Under the pieces are notes generated by a model that did no database searches, was not told where the DNA came from, and saw only the letters and a program-made list of their open reading frames with translations. From assembly GCA_036651815.1 (NCBI GenBank), contig JAVVXB010000007.1, positions 31,844-95,843 of the forward strand: 64,000 bases of DNA, read 5' to 3'. Shown here one piece after another: positions 25,447 to 35,009 of this stretch. Every line of letters starts with the position of its first letter. Position 1 is the stretch's first letter. This DNA is from JAVVXB01 sp036651815 (GTDB lineage Bacteria > Bacillota > Clostridia > Christensenellales > CAG-138). The translations under genes were made by a program, and so were the position numbers.

Positions 25447-27030
25447 ATGAAAAAACTAATCGTTCTCATCCTGTCGCTCATGATGGTTTGCATGAGCTTC
25501 GCAGGCTGCACGCAGCAGGCCCCAGAGCAAGGATCTACGCCCGAGGCGGGCGTTGGCGAAACAGTACCCGCAGAAGGCGAGACATCGTCGGCTGAACAGA
25601 CCGCCGTCCGTAAGGATACCTTGGTCGTTGCGATTCAGGCCGAACCGCAGACCATGGACCCCTATGCTGCTTCCCATGATACTACGTTCGTCAGCTCCGA
25701 AACGATCTTCGAGTCCCTGCTGAAGTCCGTTGATGGCGAACTGACCCCTTGGCTCGCAGAGAGCTACGAAATCGTTGACGATCTGACCATCGTGTTCCAT
25801 CTTCGCGACGACGTCTATTTCCATGACGGCAACAAGATGACGGCGGACGACGTTGTATTCTCGCTCGGTTACGCCGCAACCAGCAGCTTTACGAGCACCA
25901 TGTTCGGCGCAATCGACATCGAAAACACCAAAGCGCTGGATGAAAAAACGGTAGAAGTCAAACTGAAGTACGCTTATGCACCTTTGATGGAGGGCATTGC
26001 AAGCTATCGCGGCGTTATCCTTAGCAAGGCTGCGTTCGAGTCCATGGGTGTAGACGCCTTCGGCCGTGCGCCTGTCGGTACCGGCCCCATGATGTTCAAA
26101 GACTGGATTAACGGCGACAGGATCGAACTTGTTGGCTTTGATAAATACTGGGGCGAGAAGCCCATGTTTGACAACATGACCATCCGCATCATCCTCGAGG
26201 CTTCTTCGAGAAGCGTGGAGCTTGAAACCGGCGGCGTTGACATTGCTTTCCAGATTGCGCCCGTCGATTGGACGCGCCTTGCGGAGGGCCCGGACACGCA
26301 GATGCTCACCGGCAACTCCATGGGCATGACCTATCTCTGCTTCAACAACTCCAATGAGCTTTATGGCAATGAACTCGTTCGTAAGGCGATTGCCTATGCC
26401 ATCAACGTTGAAGCCGTCGCCAAGACTGCTTACCAGGGCCAGGCCGATGCGGCCGACGGCTTTATCGCAAGGAGCATCCCGGGCTACAAGAAGGTCGGTC
26501 CCTGGGAATACAACCCCGAAAAGAGCAAGGAACTGCTGAAGGAAGCGGGCTACGAAAATGGCCTCGAAGTGAAGTTTGTTACCTTCCAACAGCAGTATTA
26601 CAACGCCTGCATCGAGATCATCCAGAGCATGCTCAAGGAAGTTGGCATCACCTGCACCATCGACATGGTTGACCTTGCCACCTTTACGTCCATGAACAAT
26701 GCGGGTGAGCTGCCCATGACCGTTATGGCCAACAGCGCGTCCATTCCGGATCCCGCCAGCGCACTGGTTGCGTGGCCTCTGGCCAGAACCATCTCCCTGC
26801 GCCACAACGACCAGCACGTACAGGATCTGCTGGACAAGGGCGAGCGTACCTACGCGCTGGAAGATCGTATTCCGATCTATGAGGAGTTGCAGGATTACCT
26901 TTGGGAGAAACTCTACCTGCTTCCGCTGGTCTATCCCATCACCGGTTATGGTGCCCGTGCCAACATCAAAAACTTCAATTACGTACCCACCGGTATCCCC
27001 GATTTTGCGGGAATCGTATTTGCCGGTTAA
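25447..27030 (+). CDS. Peptide-type ABC transporter substrate-binding lipoprotein (family 5)
   Basis: This 527-residue DppA/OppA-type lipoprotein has the lipobox MSFAGC with the lipid Cys at about residue 21, a linker of about 35 residues rich in Glu, Ala and Gly, and then TLVVAIQAEPQTMDPYAAS, the standard opening of family 5 receptors. FHLRDDVYFHDGNKMTADDV is the family signature block. ATG at 25447 is used because AAGGAG is eight bases upstream; a GTG nine bases earlier has no site. The ligand may be a peptide, nickel, an opine or another small molecule. It lies between aroC and its permeases. Confidence 0.9.
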   Translation: MKKLIVLILSLMMVCMSFAGCTQQAPEQGSTPEAGVGETVPAEGETSSAEQTAVRKDTLVVAIQAEPQTMDPYAASHDTTFVSSETIFESLLKSVDGELTPWLAESYEIVDDLTIVFHLRDDVYFHDGNKMTADDVVFSLGYAATSSFTSTMFGAIDIENTKALDEKTVEVKLKYAYAPLMEGIASYRGVILSKAAFESMGVDAFGRAPVGTGPMMFKDWINGDRIELVGFDKYWGEKPMFDNMTIRIILEASSRSVELETGGVDIAFQIAPVDWTRLAEGPDTQMLTGNSMGMTYLCFNNSNELYGNELVRKAIAYAINVEAVAKTAYQGQADAADGFIARSIPGYKKVGPWEYNPEKSKELLKEAGYENGLEVKFVTFQQQYYNACIEIIQSMLKEVGITCTIDMVDLATFTSMNNAGELPMTVMANSASIPDPASALVAWPLARTISLRHNDQHVQDLLDKGERTYALEDRIPIYEELQDYLWEKLYLLPLVYPITGYGARANIKNFNYVPTGIPDFAGIVFAG

Positions 27031-27051
27031 TCTGAACACTGTGTAATACCC

Positions 27052-27089
27052 CCTGGATGTCCAACGCCTACGTGCGGTGGGCATCCAGG
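27052..27089 (+). terminator. Intercistronic stem-loop after the binding-protein gene
   Basis: CCTGGATG and CATCCAGG close an inner CCAACGC/GCGGTGG stem with one mismatch and a six-base loop. There is no T run, so it is a message-stabilising or attenuating structure between binding protein and permease. Confidence 0.7.
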
Positions 27090-27150
27090 AGCTCTCTATT
27101 CCTGAGGCCGGGCTATCCGGCATCAAATCCCCCCCATAAGGAGTCAAGTG

Positions 27151-28167
27151 ATGCTACGATATATAGCAAAGAGAATACTTCTCATGATTCCGGTTCTGCT
27201 GGGCATTAGCTTTTTGATTTTCGTGCTGATGTTTTTTACGCCCGGCGACCCGGCCCAGATGATTCTCGGTGATATGGCTGAGAAAGAGGAAGTCGAAGCC
27301 CTGCGTGAAGAGTTGGGCTTAAACGACAGCTTCTTCGAACGGTACTTTTCATATATGGGCGGCTTGCTTAAGGGCGACCTCGGCATATCCTACACAACAA
27401 AGCTGCCCGTATGGGACGAAATTGCGGCCCGTCTGCCGGTTACGGCCAAGGTTGCTTTTCTCGTCATTATTTTTGCTGTCCTTGTAGGCGTCCCAATCGG
27501 CATTCTTTCCGCGGTGCGCCAATATAGCGTCATCGACAGCATTACCCGCGTGTTTGCGCTGCTAGGCATCACGATGCCCAGCTTCTGGCTCGCGCTGCTG
27601 CTGGTATTGCTGTTTTCAGTAAAGCTGCAATGGTTGCCGGCGTCCGGACTTTACGGCTGGCAATATTACATTATGCCGATAATAAGCATCAGCGCGGTTT
27701 CAGTGGCCACGATTACGCGTACGGCCCGCTCCAGCATGCTGGAGGTTGTGCGTCAGGATTATATTCGTACCGCAAGAGCCAAAGGACAAAGGGAAAGCGT
27801 GGTTCTGTTTAAGCATGCGCTTTTGAATGCACTGATTCCCATTTTAACCATCGTAGGCATCCAGTTTGCCGGTGGGCTTGGCGGCGCCGTAGTCAACGAG
27901 CAAGTGTTTGCCATTCCCGGAATTGGCAAGTTGATGGTGGATGCGATCAAGGCGAGAAACTATCCGCTTGTGCAGGGTTCCGTGCTGGTGCTGGCCGTCC
28001 TGCAAAGCCTAGTGAACTTATCAATTGATATTTTGTACGCCTTTGTCGATCCTCGTATTCGTTCCCAGTATAGCCGGGGCAAGAAGAAGAAGGACAAAAA
28101 AGAAGACGATAGCCAATCCCCTGAATACGGAAAGTTGCTTGCGGCAAAGGAGAGTGACCCGATATGA
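27151..28167 (+). CDS. Peptide-type ABC transporter permease, DppB-like
   Basis: The 338-residue permease has about six membrane helices. It starts with LRYIAKRILLMIPVLLGIS, the DppB/OppB N-terminus. The EAA coupling loop is RTARAKGQRESVVLFKHAL. The charged C-terminal tail (GKKKKDKKEDD) is longer than usual. ATG at 27151 is preferred to the preceding GTG because AAGGAG lies seven bases upstream. The stop overlaps the next start by four bases. Confidence 0.9.
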   Translation: MLRYIAKRILLMIPVLLGISFLIFVLMFFTPGDPAQMILGDMAEKEEVEALREELGLNDSFFERYFSYMGGLLKGDLGISYTTKLPVWDEIAARLPVTAKVAFLVIIFAVLVGVPIGILSAVRQYSVIDSITRVFALLGITMPSFWLALLLVLLFSVKLQWLPASGLYGWQYYIMPIISISAVSVATITRTARSSMLEVVRQDYIRTARAKGQRESVVLFKHALLNALIPILTIVGIQFAGGLGGAVVNEQVFAIPGIGKLMVDAIKARNYPLVQGSVLVLAVLQSLVNLSIDILYAFVDPRIRSQYSRGKKKKDKKEDDSQSPEYGKLLAAKESDPI

Positions 28168-29045
28168 AGAAAAGAAACGAGGCAGGATTGGGTCATTTTA
28201 AAAAGCGCAGTCTGTTTCAGGAAACCTGGCAGAGACTTTCGAGGAACAGCCTAGCGATGGGCGGCCTCGCCATATTGGTGCTGCTGGTGCTGGTGGCGAT
28301 CTTTGCCGATGTAATCGCTCCATTTCCCTATGACAAGCAGGATTATAATGCACTGCTGCAAACGCCTTCCATGGCGCACCTCATGGGTACGGATGAATAT
28401 GGCCGCGATATTTTAAGCCGCGTTATCTACGGCAGCCGAATTTCCCTCTACGTTGGGTTCATTTCTCTTGCATGCGGTGCTTTTGTCGGCTGTGTGGTGG
28501 GTTCCATCGCAGGATTTTTTGGCGGTATGACCGACAACGTGATTATGCGCATCTGTGACGTTTTGCACGGCATTCCGAGAATCGTGCTGGCGATTGCCAT
28601 CGCTTCCACCATCGGTCCGGGTATTACAAGTGCGCTGATTGCTGTCGCGGTGAGCTCTGTGCCAAACTTTGCCCGCGTTGTGCGCGCAGCGACCATGACG
28701 GTTCGCGATCAGGAGTATGTGGAGGCGTCCCAGTCGCTTGGCGCCAGCAACGCCCGCATCATCGTCCGCCATATTTTTCCCAATATTCTTGCACCCATCA
28801 TTGTGCAGGCCACTTTGGGTATCGGCACCTCCATTTTGCTATGCGCTTCTTTGAGCTTTCTTGGCCTCGGCGTACAGCCGCCTACACCGGAATGGGGCAG
28901 TATGCTTTCCAATGCGAGAAGCTTTATGCGTGACTATGCCTACATGGTCATTTCACCGGGCATCGCCATTATGCTGACCGTCCTTGCACTAAACCTGTTT
29001 GGCGATGGCTTGCGTGATGCGCTTGACCCCAAACTGAAGAGATAA
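28164..29045 (+). CDS. Peptide-type ABC transporter permease, DppC-like
   Basis: The 293-residue permease has a cytosolic tail and six helices. LMGTDEYGRDILSRVIYGSR is the DppC/OppC hallmark and QSLGASNARIIVRHIFPN is the EAA loop. ATGA overlap with the DppB-like gene gives coupled synthesis of the two membrane halves. It completes the channel for the binding protein at 25447. Confidence 0.92.
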   Translation: MKKRNEAGLGHFKKRSLFQETWQRLSRNSLAMGGLAILVLLVLVAIFADVIAPFPYDKQDYNALLQTPSMAHLMGTDEYGRDILSRVIYGSRISLYVGFISLACGAFVGCVVGSIAGFFGGMTDNVIMRICDVLHGIPRIVLAIAIASTIGPGITSALIAVAVSSVPNFARVVRAATMTVRDQEYVEASQSLGASNARIIVRHIFPNILAPIIVQATLGIGTSILLCASLSFLGLGVQPPTPEWGSMLSNARSFMRDYAYMVISPGIAIMLTVLALNLFGDGLRDALDPKLKR

Positions 29046-29058
29046 GGGGAGCGACACT

Positions 29059-30057
29059 ATGGAGAATATTAATAAACTTCTGGACATCAAGGATCTGTCC
29101 ATTCACTATTTCACTGAAACCGGCGTTGTTCGGGCGGTAAACAACATTGATTTTGAGCTGAACCGTGGCGAGACGCTCGGTCTCGTCGGTGAAACGGGTG
29201 CGGGCAAGACTACCACGGCACTCGGCATTATGGGCCTGATTCCCGATCCGCCGGGCAAGGTGGTAAACGGGGAGATTCTTTTCGAAGGGCAAAACTTGCT
29301 CAAAGCCAGCAAGGCGCAGCTTCGCCATCACTGCGGCAAGGATCTTTCCATGATTTTTCAGGACCCAATGACCTCGCTAAACCCGATTTTGACCGTCGGA
29401 GACCAGATCTCCGAGGTAATCCGGTTGCACGAGAAGCTTTCCCGTAAGGACGCAACCCGCAAGGCTGCCGAGATATTGGAGATGGTGGGCATTCCCGCTG
29501 AACGGATGAGCGAGTATCCGCATCAGTTTTCCGGCGGCATGAAGCAAAGGGTCGTGATCGCCATCGCACTTGCCTGCAACCCAAAACTGATCATTGCGGA
29601 CGAGCCGACTACCGCGCTGGATGTCACGATCCAAGCACAGGTACTCGAACTTATGCACAATTTGCAGCAAAAGCTCAGCACGGCAATGCTACTGATTACC
29701 CACGATCTTGGCGTTGTTGCGGACAACTGTGACCGGGTCGCCATTATGTATGCGGGACAGATTGTGGAGATGGGATCCCTCAAAGATGTGTACGATGAGA
29801 CGAAACATCCCTATACGAAGGGCCTCTTTGCATCGCTTCCGAGTCTGTCAACGAAGACGAAGCGCCTTGTTCCCATCAAGGGCCTGATGCCGGATCCCAC
29901 GGATCTGCCATCCGGCTGTCCGTTTCATCCCCGCTGCCCCAGCTGCATGGAAGCGTGCAAGCTGCGTATGCCTGAAAACAATGAGGTCGCGCCCGGACAC
30001 TATGTGCGGTGCCTACTCTATGAAGCGTGCTCGACGGTTGGAGGTCAAGATGTCTAA
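29059..30057 (+). CDS. Peptide-type ABC transporter ATPase, DppD-like
   Basis: The 332-residue ATPase has Walker A GETGAGKTT (the consensus GESGSGKS is slightly altered), signature FSGGMKQRVVIAIALA and Walker B LIIADEPTTALDV. The C-terminal oligopeptide-transporter domain has the cysteine-rich LPSGCPFHPRCPSCMEACK, which in this family can bind a [4Fe-4S] cluster. The ribosome site is AAGGGGAG. It overlaps the DppF-like gene by eight bases. Confidence 0.92.
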   Translation: MENINKLLDIKDLSIHYFTETGVVRAVNNIDFELNRGETLGLVGETGAGKTTTALGIMGLIPDPPGKVVNGEILFEGQNLLKASKAQLRHHCGKDLSMIFQDPMTSLNPILTVGDQISEVIRLHEKLSRKDATRKAAEILEMVGIPAERMSEYPHQFSGGMKQRVVIAIALACNPKLIIADEPTTALDVTIQAQVLELMHNLQQKLSTAMLLITHDLGVVADNCDRVAIMYAGQIVEMGSLKDVYDETKHPYTKGLFASLPSLSTKTKRLVPIKGLMPDPTDLPSGCPFHPRCPSCMEACKLRMPENNEVAPGHYVRCLLYEACSTVGGQDV

Positions 30058-31012
30058 CACATTGATCGAAGTTCAAAACTTAAAAAAGTATTTTAAAACG
30101 CCTCATGGCCTGCTCCATGCGGTTGATGACGTGAGTTTTTCCATTGAGCGCGGGCAGACGCTGGGCGTGGTCGGAGAGTCGGGCTGTGGAAAATCAACGC
30201 TTGGGCGCGTCATCATCAAACTTCTTGACGCGACTGACGGCAAGATTATCTTTGAAGGCGAAGATATTACAAAGCAGGAACACTCCCTTGCGCAGCGCCG
30301 CAAAATGCAGATGATTTTCCAGGATCCATTTTCCTCGTTGAATCCGCGTATGTCCGTAAGCCAAATTATTGCCGAACCGCTGCAGATTCACCATGTATTC
30401 AAGAGCCAGGACGAGCTGAACGAACGCATTCGGGATCTCATGTCCACGGTGGGTTTAGCCGAGCGATTTGCAAACGCCTATCCGCATGAGTTGGACGGCG
30501 GCCGGAGGCAGCGGATCGGCATCGCCCGCGCGCTTGCGCTTGAACCTGAGTTTATCGTGTGCGATGAGCCCGTTTCCGCGCTGGATGTGTCGATTCAGGC
30601 ACAGATTCTCAACCTCATGCAGGACCTGCAGGAGGAGCGGAATATTACATACATGTTCATTACCCACGACATGTCGGTAGTGAAGCATATTTCCAACGAC
30701 ATCGTCGTGATGTACCTTGGCAACATGGTGGAGAAGGCCGGAGCGGATGAGCTATTCGAGCATACCCTACATCCATACTCGAAGGCGCTGCTCTCTGCGA
30801 TTCCGGAGCCAAATATTCATAACAAGAAAAAACGAACCATCCTGCGGGGCGAAATCACATCCCCGATCGATCCGCCGGCAGGATGCCGCTTTGCCGTGCG
30901 CTGCGCCTATGCCACAGAGGAGTGTTTCCACCGCACGCCGGTGCTGGAAGAAGTTCTGCCGGATCATTATGTAGCTTGTAACCATGTCCGAAAAATTAAT
31001 GGACTGGGCTAA
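30050..31012 (+). CDS. Peptide-type ABC transporter ATPase, DppF-like
   Basis: This 320-residue ATPase begins at ATG 30050 within the end of the DppD-like gene. Walker A is GESGCGKST and Walker B is FIVCDEPVSALDVS. The signature reads LDGGRRQRIGIARAL instead of LSGGQRQR, a variant that I know from clostridial members of this family. The C-terminal domain again has a Cys-containing PPAGCRFAVRCAYA segment. GAGGTCAAG precedes the start. It completes the five-gene importer. Confidence 0.92.
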   Translation: MSNTLIEVQNLKKYFKTPHGLLHAVDDVSFSIERGQTLGVVGESGCGKSTLGRVIIKLLDATDGKIIFEGEDITKQEHSLAQRRKMQMIFQDPFSSLNPRMSVSQIIAEPLQIHHVFKSQDELNERIRDLMSTVGLAERFANAYPHELDGGRRQRIGIARALALEPEFIVCDEPVSALDVSIQAQILNLMQDLQEERNITYMFITHDMSVVKHISNDIVVMYLGNMVEKAGADELFEHTLHPYSKALLSAIPEPNIHNKKKRTILRGEITSPIDPPAGCRFAVRCAYATEECFHRTPVLEEVLPDHYVACNHVRKINGLG

Positions 31013-31021
31013 GGAGAATTG

Positions 31022-32392
31022 ATGGAAATGAGTTATTTTCGGACGCTTGCTGAACATTTTTCGCAATGCCGGATGTCGGATATCGATGATGAAACGCTGC
31101 ATCAGGTGCGGCGTTCGCTTGTCAATTACTTAGGCGGAAGCGTCTATACGGCTTCGCACGATAGCTGCGCACAGCTGCTTGCGATGATCCGCACCATGGA
31201 CACCGGCGGCAAGTCGACTGTCTGGTCGGAGGCGCTGCCCGCAGCGCCGATGATCGCGGCGTTTTCCAATGCGGCGCGCCTATCGAGTCTTGAGCTCAAT
31301 GACGGCACAAAGGCCTCGGCGCATCCTGGCATCTATGTATGGTCCAGCACCCTTGCGACCTATCAGCAGTACGGTGGCAGCGTGGAGGATGTTATACGAG
31401 CGGTGGTCTTTGGCTACGATGTTTGCACGCGTATGGCGATGCTGTCCATTGAACGTATCCTTGAGCTGGGCTTGCACAACCCTGGGTTTGTGGGTGGCCT
31501 CGGCGCAGTTGCCGCCGCGGGTCTTCTGCGCGGGTTGTCGGTTGACGAGCTCTGCAATGCATTCGGTATCGCTGCATCCCTGCTGCCGCTCTGCCCCTTT
31601 GTCAGCTTTGTGGAGGGATCGGATTCCAAGGATCTCTATGGCGGATGGGGCGCTTACCTTGGTCTGTTTGCAGTGGAGGCCGCTTCTCGCGGGCTGACCG
31701 GTCCTGAGCATGTACTCAAGGGGATAAAGGCGCTCGATACCATTTTTCAAGGTGACAGCGGCAAGGAGATCGAACCTGGCAACCCCTATTTGATCAACTG
31801 GTTGTCCATCAAGGAATATCCGGCCTGCTTTGCCGTCAGTCCAGCGGTCAATGCGGTGCTGGCGCTGCAAAGAAAGCATGCCATCGACCCGGAGCAAATC
31901 GAATCGGTTGTTGTGGACACCTATCCATATTCGTTCGATCTCAACCAGGGCGTTGGTCGCAGTCCGAACGTTACTTCCGGAAAGCTTTCCCTCTACTATA
32001 CTGTTGCCGTTGTCCTGATGGACGGCCAGCTTTCGCCGGATGCATTTGCTGATGAAACGTTGCATGATACGCGGTATCAGGCTCTTCGTGACAAGATCAC
32101 GACCAAGCGGCACGATGCCTATGGCAACGGTCCGACCGGTATCCGCGGCTGCGTGATCGAGATCCGGATGAAGGATGGACAAGTGCTTGTAGAGGAATTT
32201 AACGCTACCGAAAACAAGAAGATCTATTCCGATGAAATGCTGTATGAGAAATACTGCGGCTTGACAAAGGATGTGCTCACGCCGCCGCAGCAAAAGGAAT
32301 TGTATGACTTTGCCATGCAGATGGACGTTAAGCAAGACCTTGATTCCATTTTACACTTACTGCATACGCTGCCAAAAGTGCATAAAAACTGA
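31022..32392 (+). CDS. MmgE/PrpD family protein
   Basis: The 456-residue protein matches the MmgE/PrpD family of 2-methylcitrate dehydratases, cis-aconitate decarboxylases and iminodisuccinate epimerases. The early block LELNDGTKASAHPGIYVW corresponds to the family's LDFDD-x-H-P-active-site region with Asp and His. GGWGAYLGLFAVEAA and KEYPACFAVSPAVNAVL (the Lys-x-x-Pro motif near the active site) follow. ATG 31022 has AAGGAG at five bases. The reaction cannot be assigned; a dehydratase or epimerase acting on a small carboxylic acid is the safe statement. It starts the enzyme block just after the transporter. Confidence 0.85.
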   Translation: MEMSYFRTLAEHFSQCRMSDIDDETLHQVRRSLVNYLGGSVYTASHDSCAQLLAMIRTMDTGGKSTVWSEALPAAPMIAAFSNAARLSSLELNDGTKASAHPGIYVWSSTLATYQQYGGSVEDVIRAVVFGYDVCTRMAMLSIERILELGLHNPGFVGGLGAVAAAGLLRGLSVDELCNAFGIAASLLPLCPFVSFVEGSDSKDLYGGWGAYLGLFAVEAASRGLTGPEHVLKGIKALDTIFQGDSGKEIEPGNPYLINWLSIKEYPACFAVSPAVNAVLALQRKHAIDPEQIESVVVDTYPYSFDLNQGVGRSPNVTSGKLSLYYTVAVVLMDGQLSPDAFADETLHDTRYQALRDKITTKRHDAYGNGPTGIRGCVIEIRMKDGQVLVEEFNATENKKIYSDEMLYEKYCGLTKDVLTPPQQKELYDFAMQMDVKQDLDSILHLLHTLPKVHKN

Positions 32393-32406
32393 GATTTGTG
32401 GGAGAT

Positions 32407-33633
32407 ATGAAGATACAGGTCATACAAGAGCAATTGCAAACGCCCGTCTTGGGGGAGTATGATGTCATTATCGCCGGCGGCGGCGTTGCGGGCGTCTGCG
32501 CCGCTGTGGCGGCTCGGCGCGCCGGGGTGCAGCGCGTGCTTTTGCTTGAAAAGGGGATTCTCTTTGGCGGACTTGCTACGCAGGGATTGATCGCACTCTA
32601 TGAGCCCATCTGCGACGGACAGGGGCGCAAAGTTACCTATGGCATGGGTGCGGAACTGATGCAGCTTTGCATGAAGTACGGACCGGATGTGTTGCCAGAG
32701 CAGTGGCGGAGCGATCCGGATGCCGCGCAGGGTGATAACCAGCGGTATAAGACATTCTTCTCCCCGACAATGTTTGCCATGGCATTGGACGAATTTGTGC
32801 TGGATGCCGGGGTGGAGGTTCTGTTCGATACGCAGGTTGTGCGCCCGGTGATGGATGGCGTAAGGTGTATAGGCCTTGTTGTGGAGAACAAAAACGGACG
32901 TGGCATGTACAAGGCAAAAGCCATCGTAGATACCACGGGTGATGCCGACATCTGTTGCCGCGCCGGCGTTCCCTGTGTAACGGGTCAGAACTATATGACG
33001 TTTATGGCATACCGGGCGGACATGGAAGCGGCCGGGAGCGCCATAGTCGAAAATAATATTCTTAAGGCGCGAAAATGGACGTTGCTGGGCGCTGGGCCTC
33101 GTGGCAACGGCCATCCGGAAAATGTTCCGCTAATCGCGGGAACAACGGCCAAAGAAGTCACAAAATATGTGCTTGACGGACGAAGAATGATGTTGGAGAG
33201 CATGCGCGGCGAGGATCGTTTTGCAAGAGATATCAGTATGTTGCCCACGATGCCGCAGCTGCGAACAACGCGCCACATACGGGGCGCATATGCGTTACAG
33301 GAATTGGATGTGTGCACGGCCCAGACGGATTCTGTAGGTGTTGTTGCGGACTTCCAGACGCCGGGAGAATGGTACGAGTTACCCTATCGTGCACTCTACG
33401 ATCCCGCGTACCCGAACCTTTGGACTGCAGGACGAACCGCTGCCGCAGAGGGCTGGGCATGGAGTGCCATACGCGTCATTCCCGGCGCGGCCTGCTCCGG
33501 GCAGGCCGTCGGCATTGCAGCAGCGCTGTGCGTCCGGCATGGCCTTGCGGCTTATGACCTGCCATACGCAATGCTGCTCGACGTTATCACGGCTGAGGGT
33601 GGGCGCGTACATGCGGGACAGGCATGCCGGTAG
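32407..33633 (+). CDS. FAD-dependent oxidoreductase (FAD_oxidored type)
   Basis: This protein of about 408 residues has the dinucleotide motif IIAGGGVAGVCAAVAARRAG (G24 to G29 pattern) and LLLEKGILFGGLATQG, the second FAD contact. AIVDTTGDADICCRAGVP is the typical third FAD region of the FAD_oxidored family, and TAGRTAAAEGWAWSAIRV near the end binds FAD (cores). ATG 32407 and GTG 32398 are both possible; neither ribosome site is strong. It probably oxidises a small acid or amine in the pathway; no acceptor is evident. It lies 14 bases after the MmgE/PrpD gene. Confidence 0.82.
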   Translation: MKIQVIQEQLQTPVLGEYDVIIAGGGVAGVCAAVAARRAGVQRVLLLEKGILFGGLATQGLIALYEPICDGQGRKVTYGMGAELMQLCMKYGPDVLPEQWRSDPDAAQGDNQRYKTFFSPTMFAMALDEFVLDAGVEVLFDTQVVRPVMDGVRCIGLVVENKNGRGMYKAKAIVDTTGDADICCRAGVPCVTGQNYMTFMAYRADMEAAGSAIVENNILKARKWTLLGAGPRGNGHPENVPLIAGTTAKEVTKYVLDGRRMMLESMRGEDRFARDISMLPTMPQLRTTRHIRGAYALQELDVCTAQTDSVGVVADFQTPGEWYELPYRALYDPAYPNLWTAGRTAAAEGWAWSAIRVIPGAACSGQAVGIAAALCVRHGLAAYDLPYAMLLDVITAEGGRVHAGQACR

Positions 33634-33670
33634 AAAGACTTTACGTATGACAAGGATGGGGGAATGGACT

Positions 33671-34945
33671 ATGGAACGAAACAGCGCTTTATACCAACAG
33701 TATACCAACATCCTGCGCGAGGAATTAGTTCCCGCCATGGGGTGTACGGAGCCGATTGCTATTGCCTACGCTGCGGCGAAATGCCGCGCGCTGCTAAGTT
33801 GCATGCCGGAAAGGCTCACGCTCAGGGTCAGCGGTAGCATCATTAAGAATGTCAAGAGTGTAATCGTGCCGAACACCGGTGGACGCAAGGGCATGGAGGT
33901 CGCGGTTGCGGCTGGAACCGTTGCCGGTGACGAGGATGCGAAGCTACAGGTTCTCGCGAACATACAGCCGGAGCAACACCGGCAAATGGAGCGTTTTCTT
34001 GCGGATGTACCCATTGAGATAAAGCCCTCATGCAACGGAATCCAGTTTTATATCGATCTTATGGCCTTTGGAAAAGGGCATTGTTCGCGCGTTGTTATCG
34101 CTTATCACCACACCAACATCGTCCGCATAGAGATGGACGGCAACGTGCTGCTGGATCTGCCCGAACAGTCTTCAGAAGGGTATGGGACGGACAGGAGCGT
34201 ACTTACGGTGGCGGGAATCTGCGATTATGCGCGTACGCTTGCACCTGAGGACGTGGAACCGATGATTGGAAGGCAGATTGCCTGCAACAGTGCGTTGTCG
34301 CAGGAGGGGCTTTCAAACCCTTGGGGTGCACAAATTGGCCGGATTCTAAAGCGCGACAGTGGCGGCGATGTTCGCTTCGAAGCCCGCGCGGCGGCGGCGG
34401 CGGGAAGCGATGCGCGCATGAACGGTTGCGAGTTGCCGGCCATTATTCTCTCCGGCAGTGGAAATCAGGGCCTCACGGCCACCATGCCAATTCTTGTGTA
34501 TGGCGAGCATCTACACAGCACGAAGGAGCAGATATTGCGTGCGCTGGTGCTATCCGACTTGATTACGGTGCATCAGAAAACCGGGATCGGCAGCGTTTCT
34601 GCCTTTTGTGGCGCGGTGTGCGCGGGCGCGGGCGCGGGATGTGGCATCGCCTTGCTACAGGGAGCGGATGACGACGTGATTTGCCATACGCTTGTCAACA
34701 CACTCGCCATTCTTTCCGGCATGATTTGCGATGGGGCGAAGTCTTCCTGTGCTGCGAAGATTTCCGCCGCCGTGGATGCGGGCATCCTGGGCTACTCGAT
34801 GTATATGCATGGACAGCAGTTTTATGGCGGAGACGGCATTGTGAAAAAAGGCGTAGAGGCGTCTATCAACAGCGTTTGCGAGGTTGCCCGGGAGGGTATG
34901 CGTGAAACCAACGAACGAATACTGGAAGTTATGCTGCAAAAGTGA
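33671..34945 (+). CDS. CyuA-like L-cysteine desulfidase / L-serine dehydratase alpha-type protein
   Basis: The 424-residue protein matches the CyuA/UPF0597 family. VPAMGCTEPIAIAYAAAKC near the N-terminus is its hallmark, NTGGRKGMEVAVAAG forms the second block, and GMICDGAKSSCAAKI near the C-terminus gives the cysteines expected to bind a [4Fe-4S] cluster. Characterised members split cysteine to pyruvate, sulfide and ammonia or deaminate serine-like compounds. The start at 33671 follows GGGGGAA; a 111-codon upstream extension overlaps the FAD gene and is rejected. Next to a PatB-like C-S lyase, it suggests a sulfur-containing amino acid as substrate, by inference. Confidence 0.85.
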   Translation: MERNSALYQQYTNILREELVPAMGCTEPIAIAYAAAKCRALLSCMPERLTLRVSGSIIKNVKSVIVPNTGGRKGMEVAVAAGTVAGDEDAKLQVLANIQPEQHRQMERFLADVPIEIKPSCNGIQFYIDLMAFGKGHCSRVVIAYHHTNIVRIEMDGNVLLDLPEQSSEGYGTDRSVLTVAGICDYARTLAPEDVEPMIGRQIACNSALSQEGLSNPWGAQIGRILKRDSGGDVRFEARAAAAAGSDARMNGCELPAIILSGSGNQGLTATMPILVYGEHLHSTKEQILRALVLSDLITVHQKTGIGSVSAFCGAVCAGAGAGCGIALLQGADDDVICHTLVNTLAILSGMICDGAKSSCAAKISAAVDAGILGYSMYMHGQQFYGGDGIVKKGVEASINSVCEVAREGMRETNERILEVMLQK

Positions 34946-35009
34946 TGCGCCAAACGGCGGGAATCCACCCGCGCTGATAAGCGGCCGGGCAGAGAAGGAG
35001 ACAAAACGG

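Noticed and set aside
25456..27147. 563-codon open frame on the minus strand
   Set aside because: It lies wholly opposite the peptide-binding lipoprotein, has no ribosome site and no family motif. It is a codon-bias shadow.
31280..32335. 351-codon minus-strand frame opposite the MmgE/PrpD gene
   Set aside because: The plus-strand gene has clear family motifs and a ribosome site; the antisense frame has neither.
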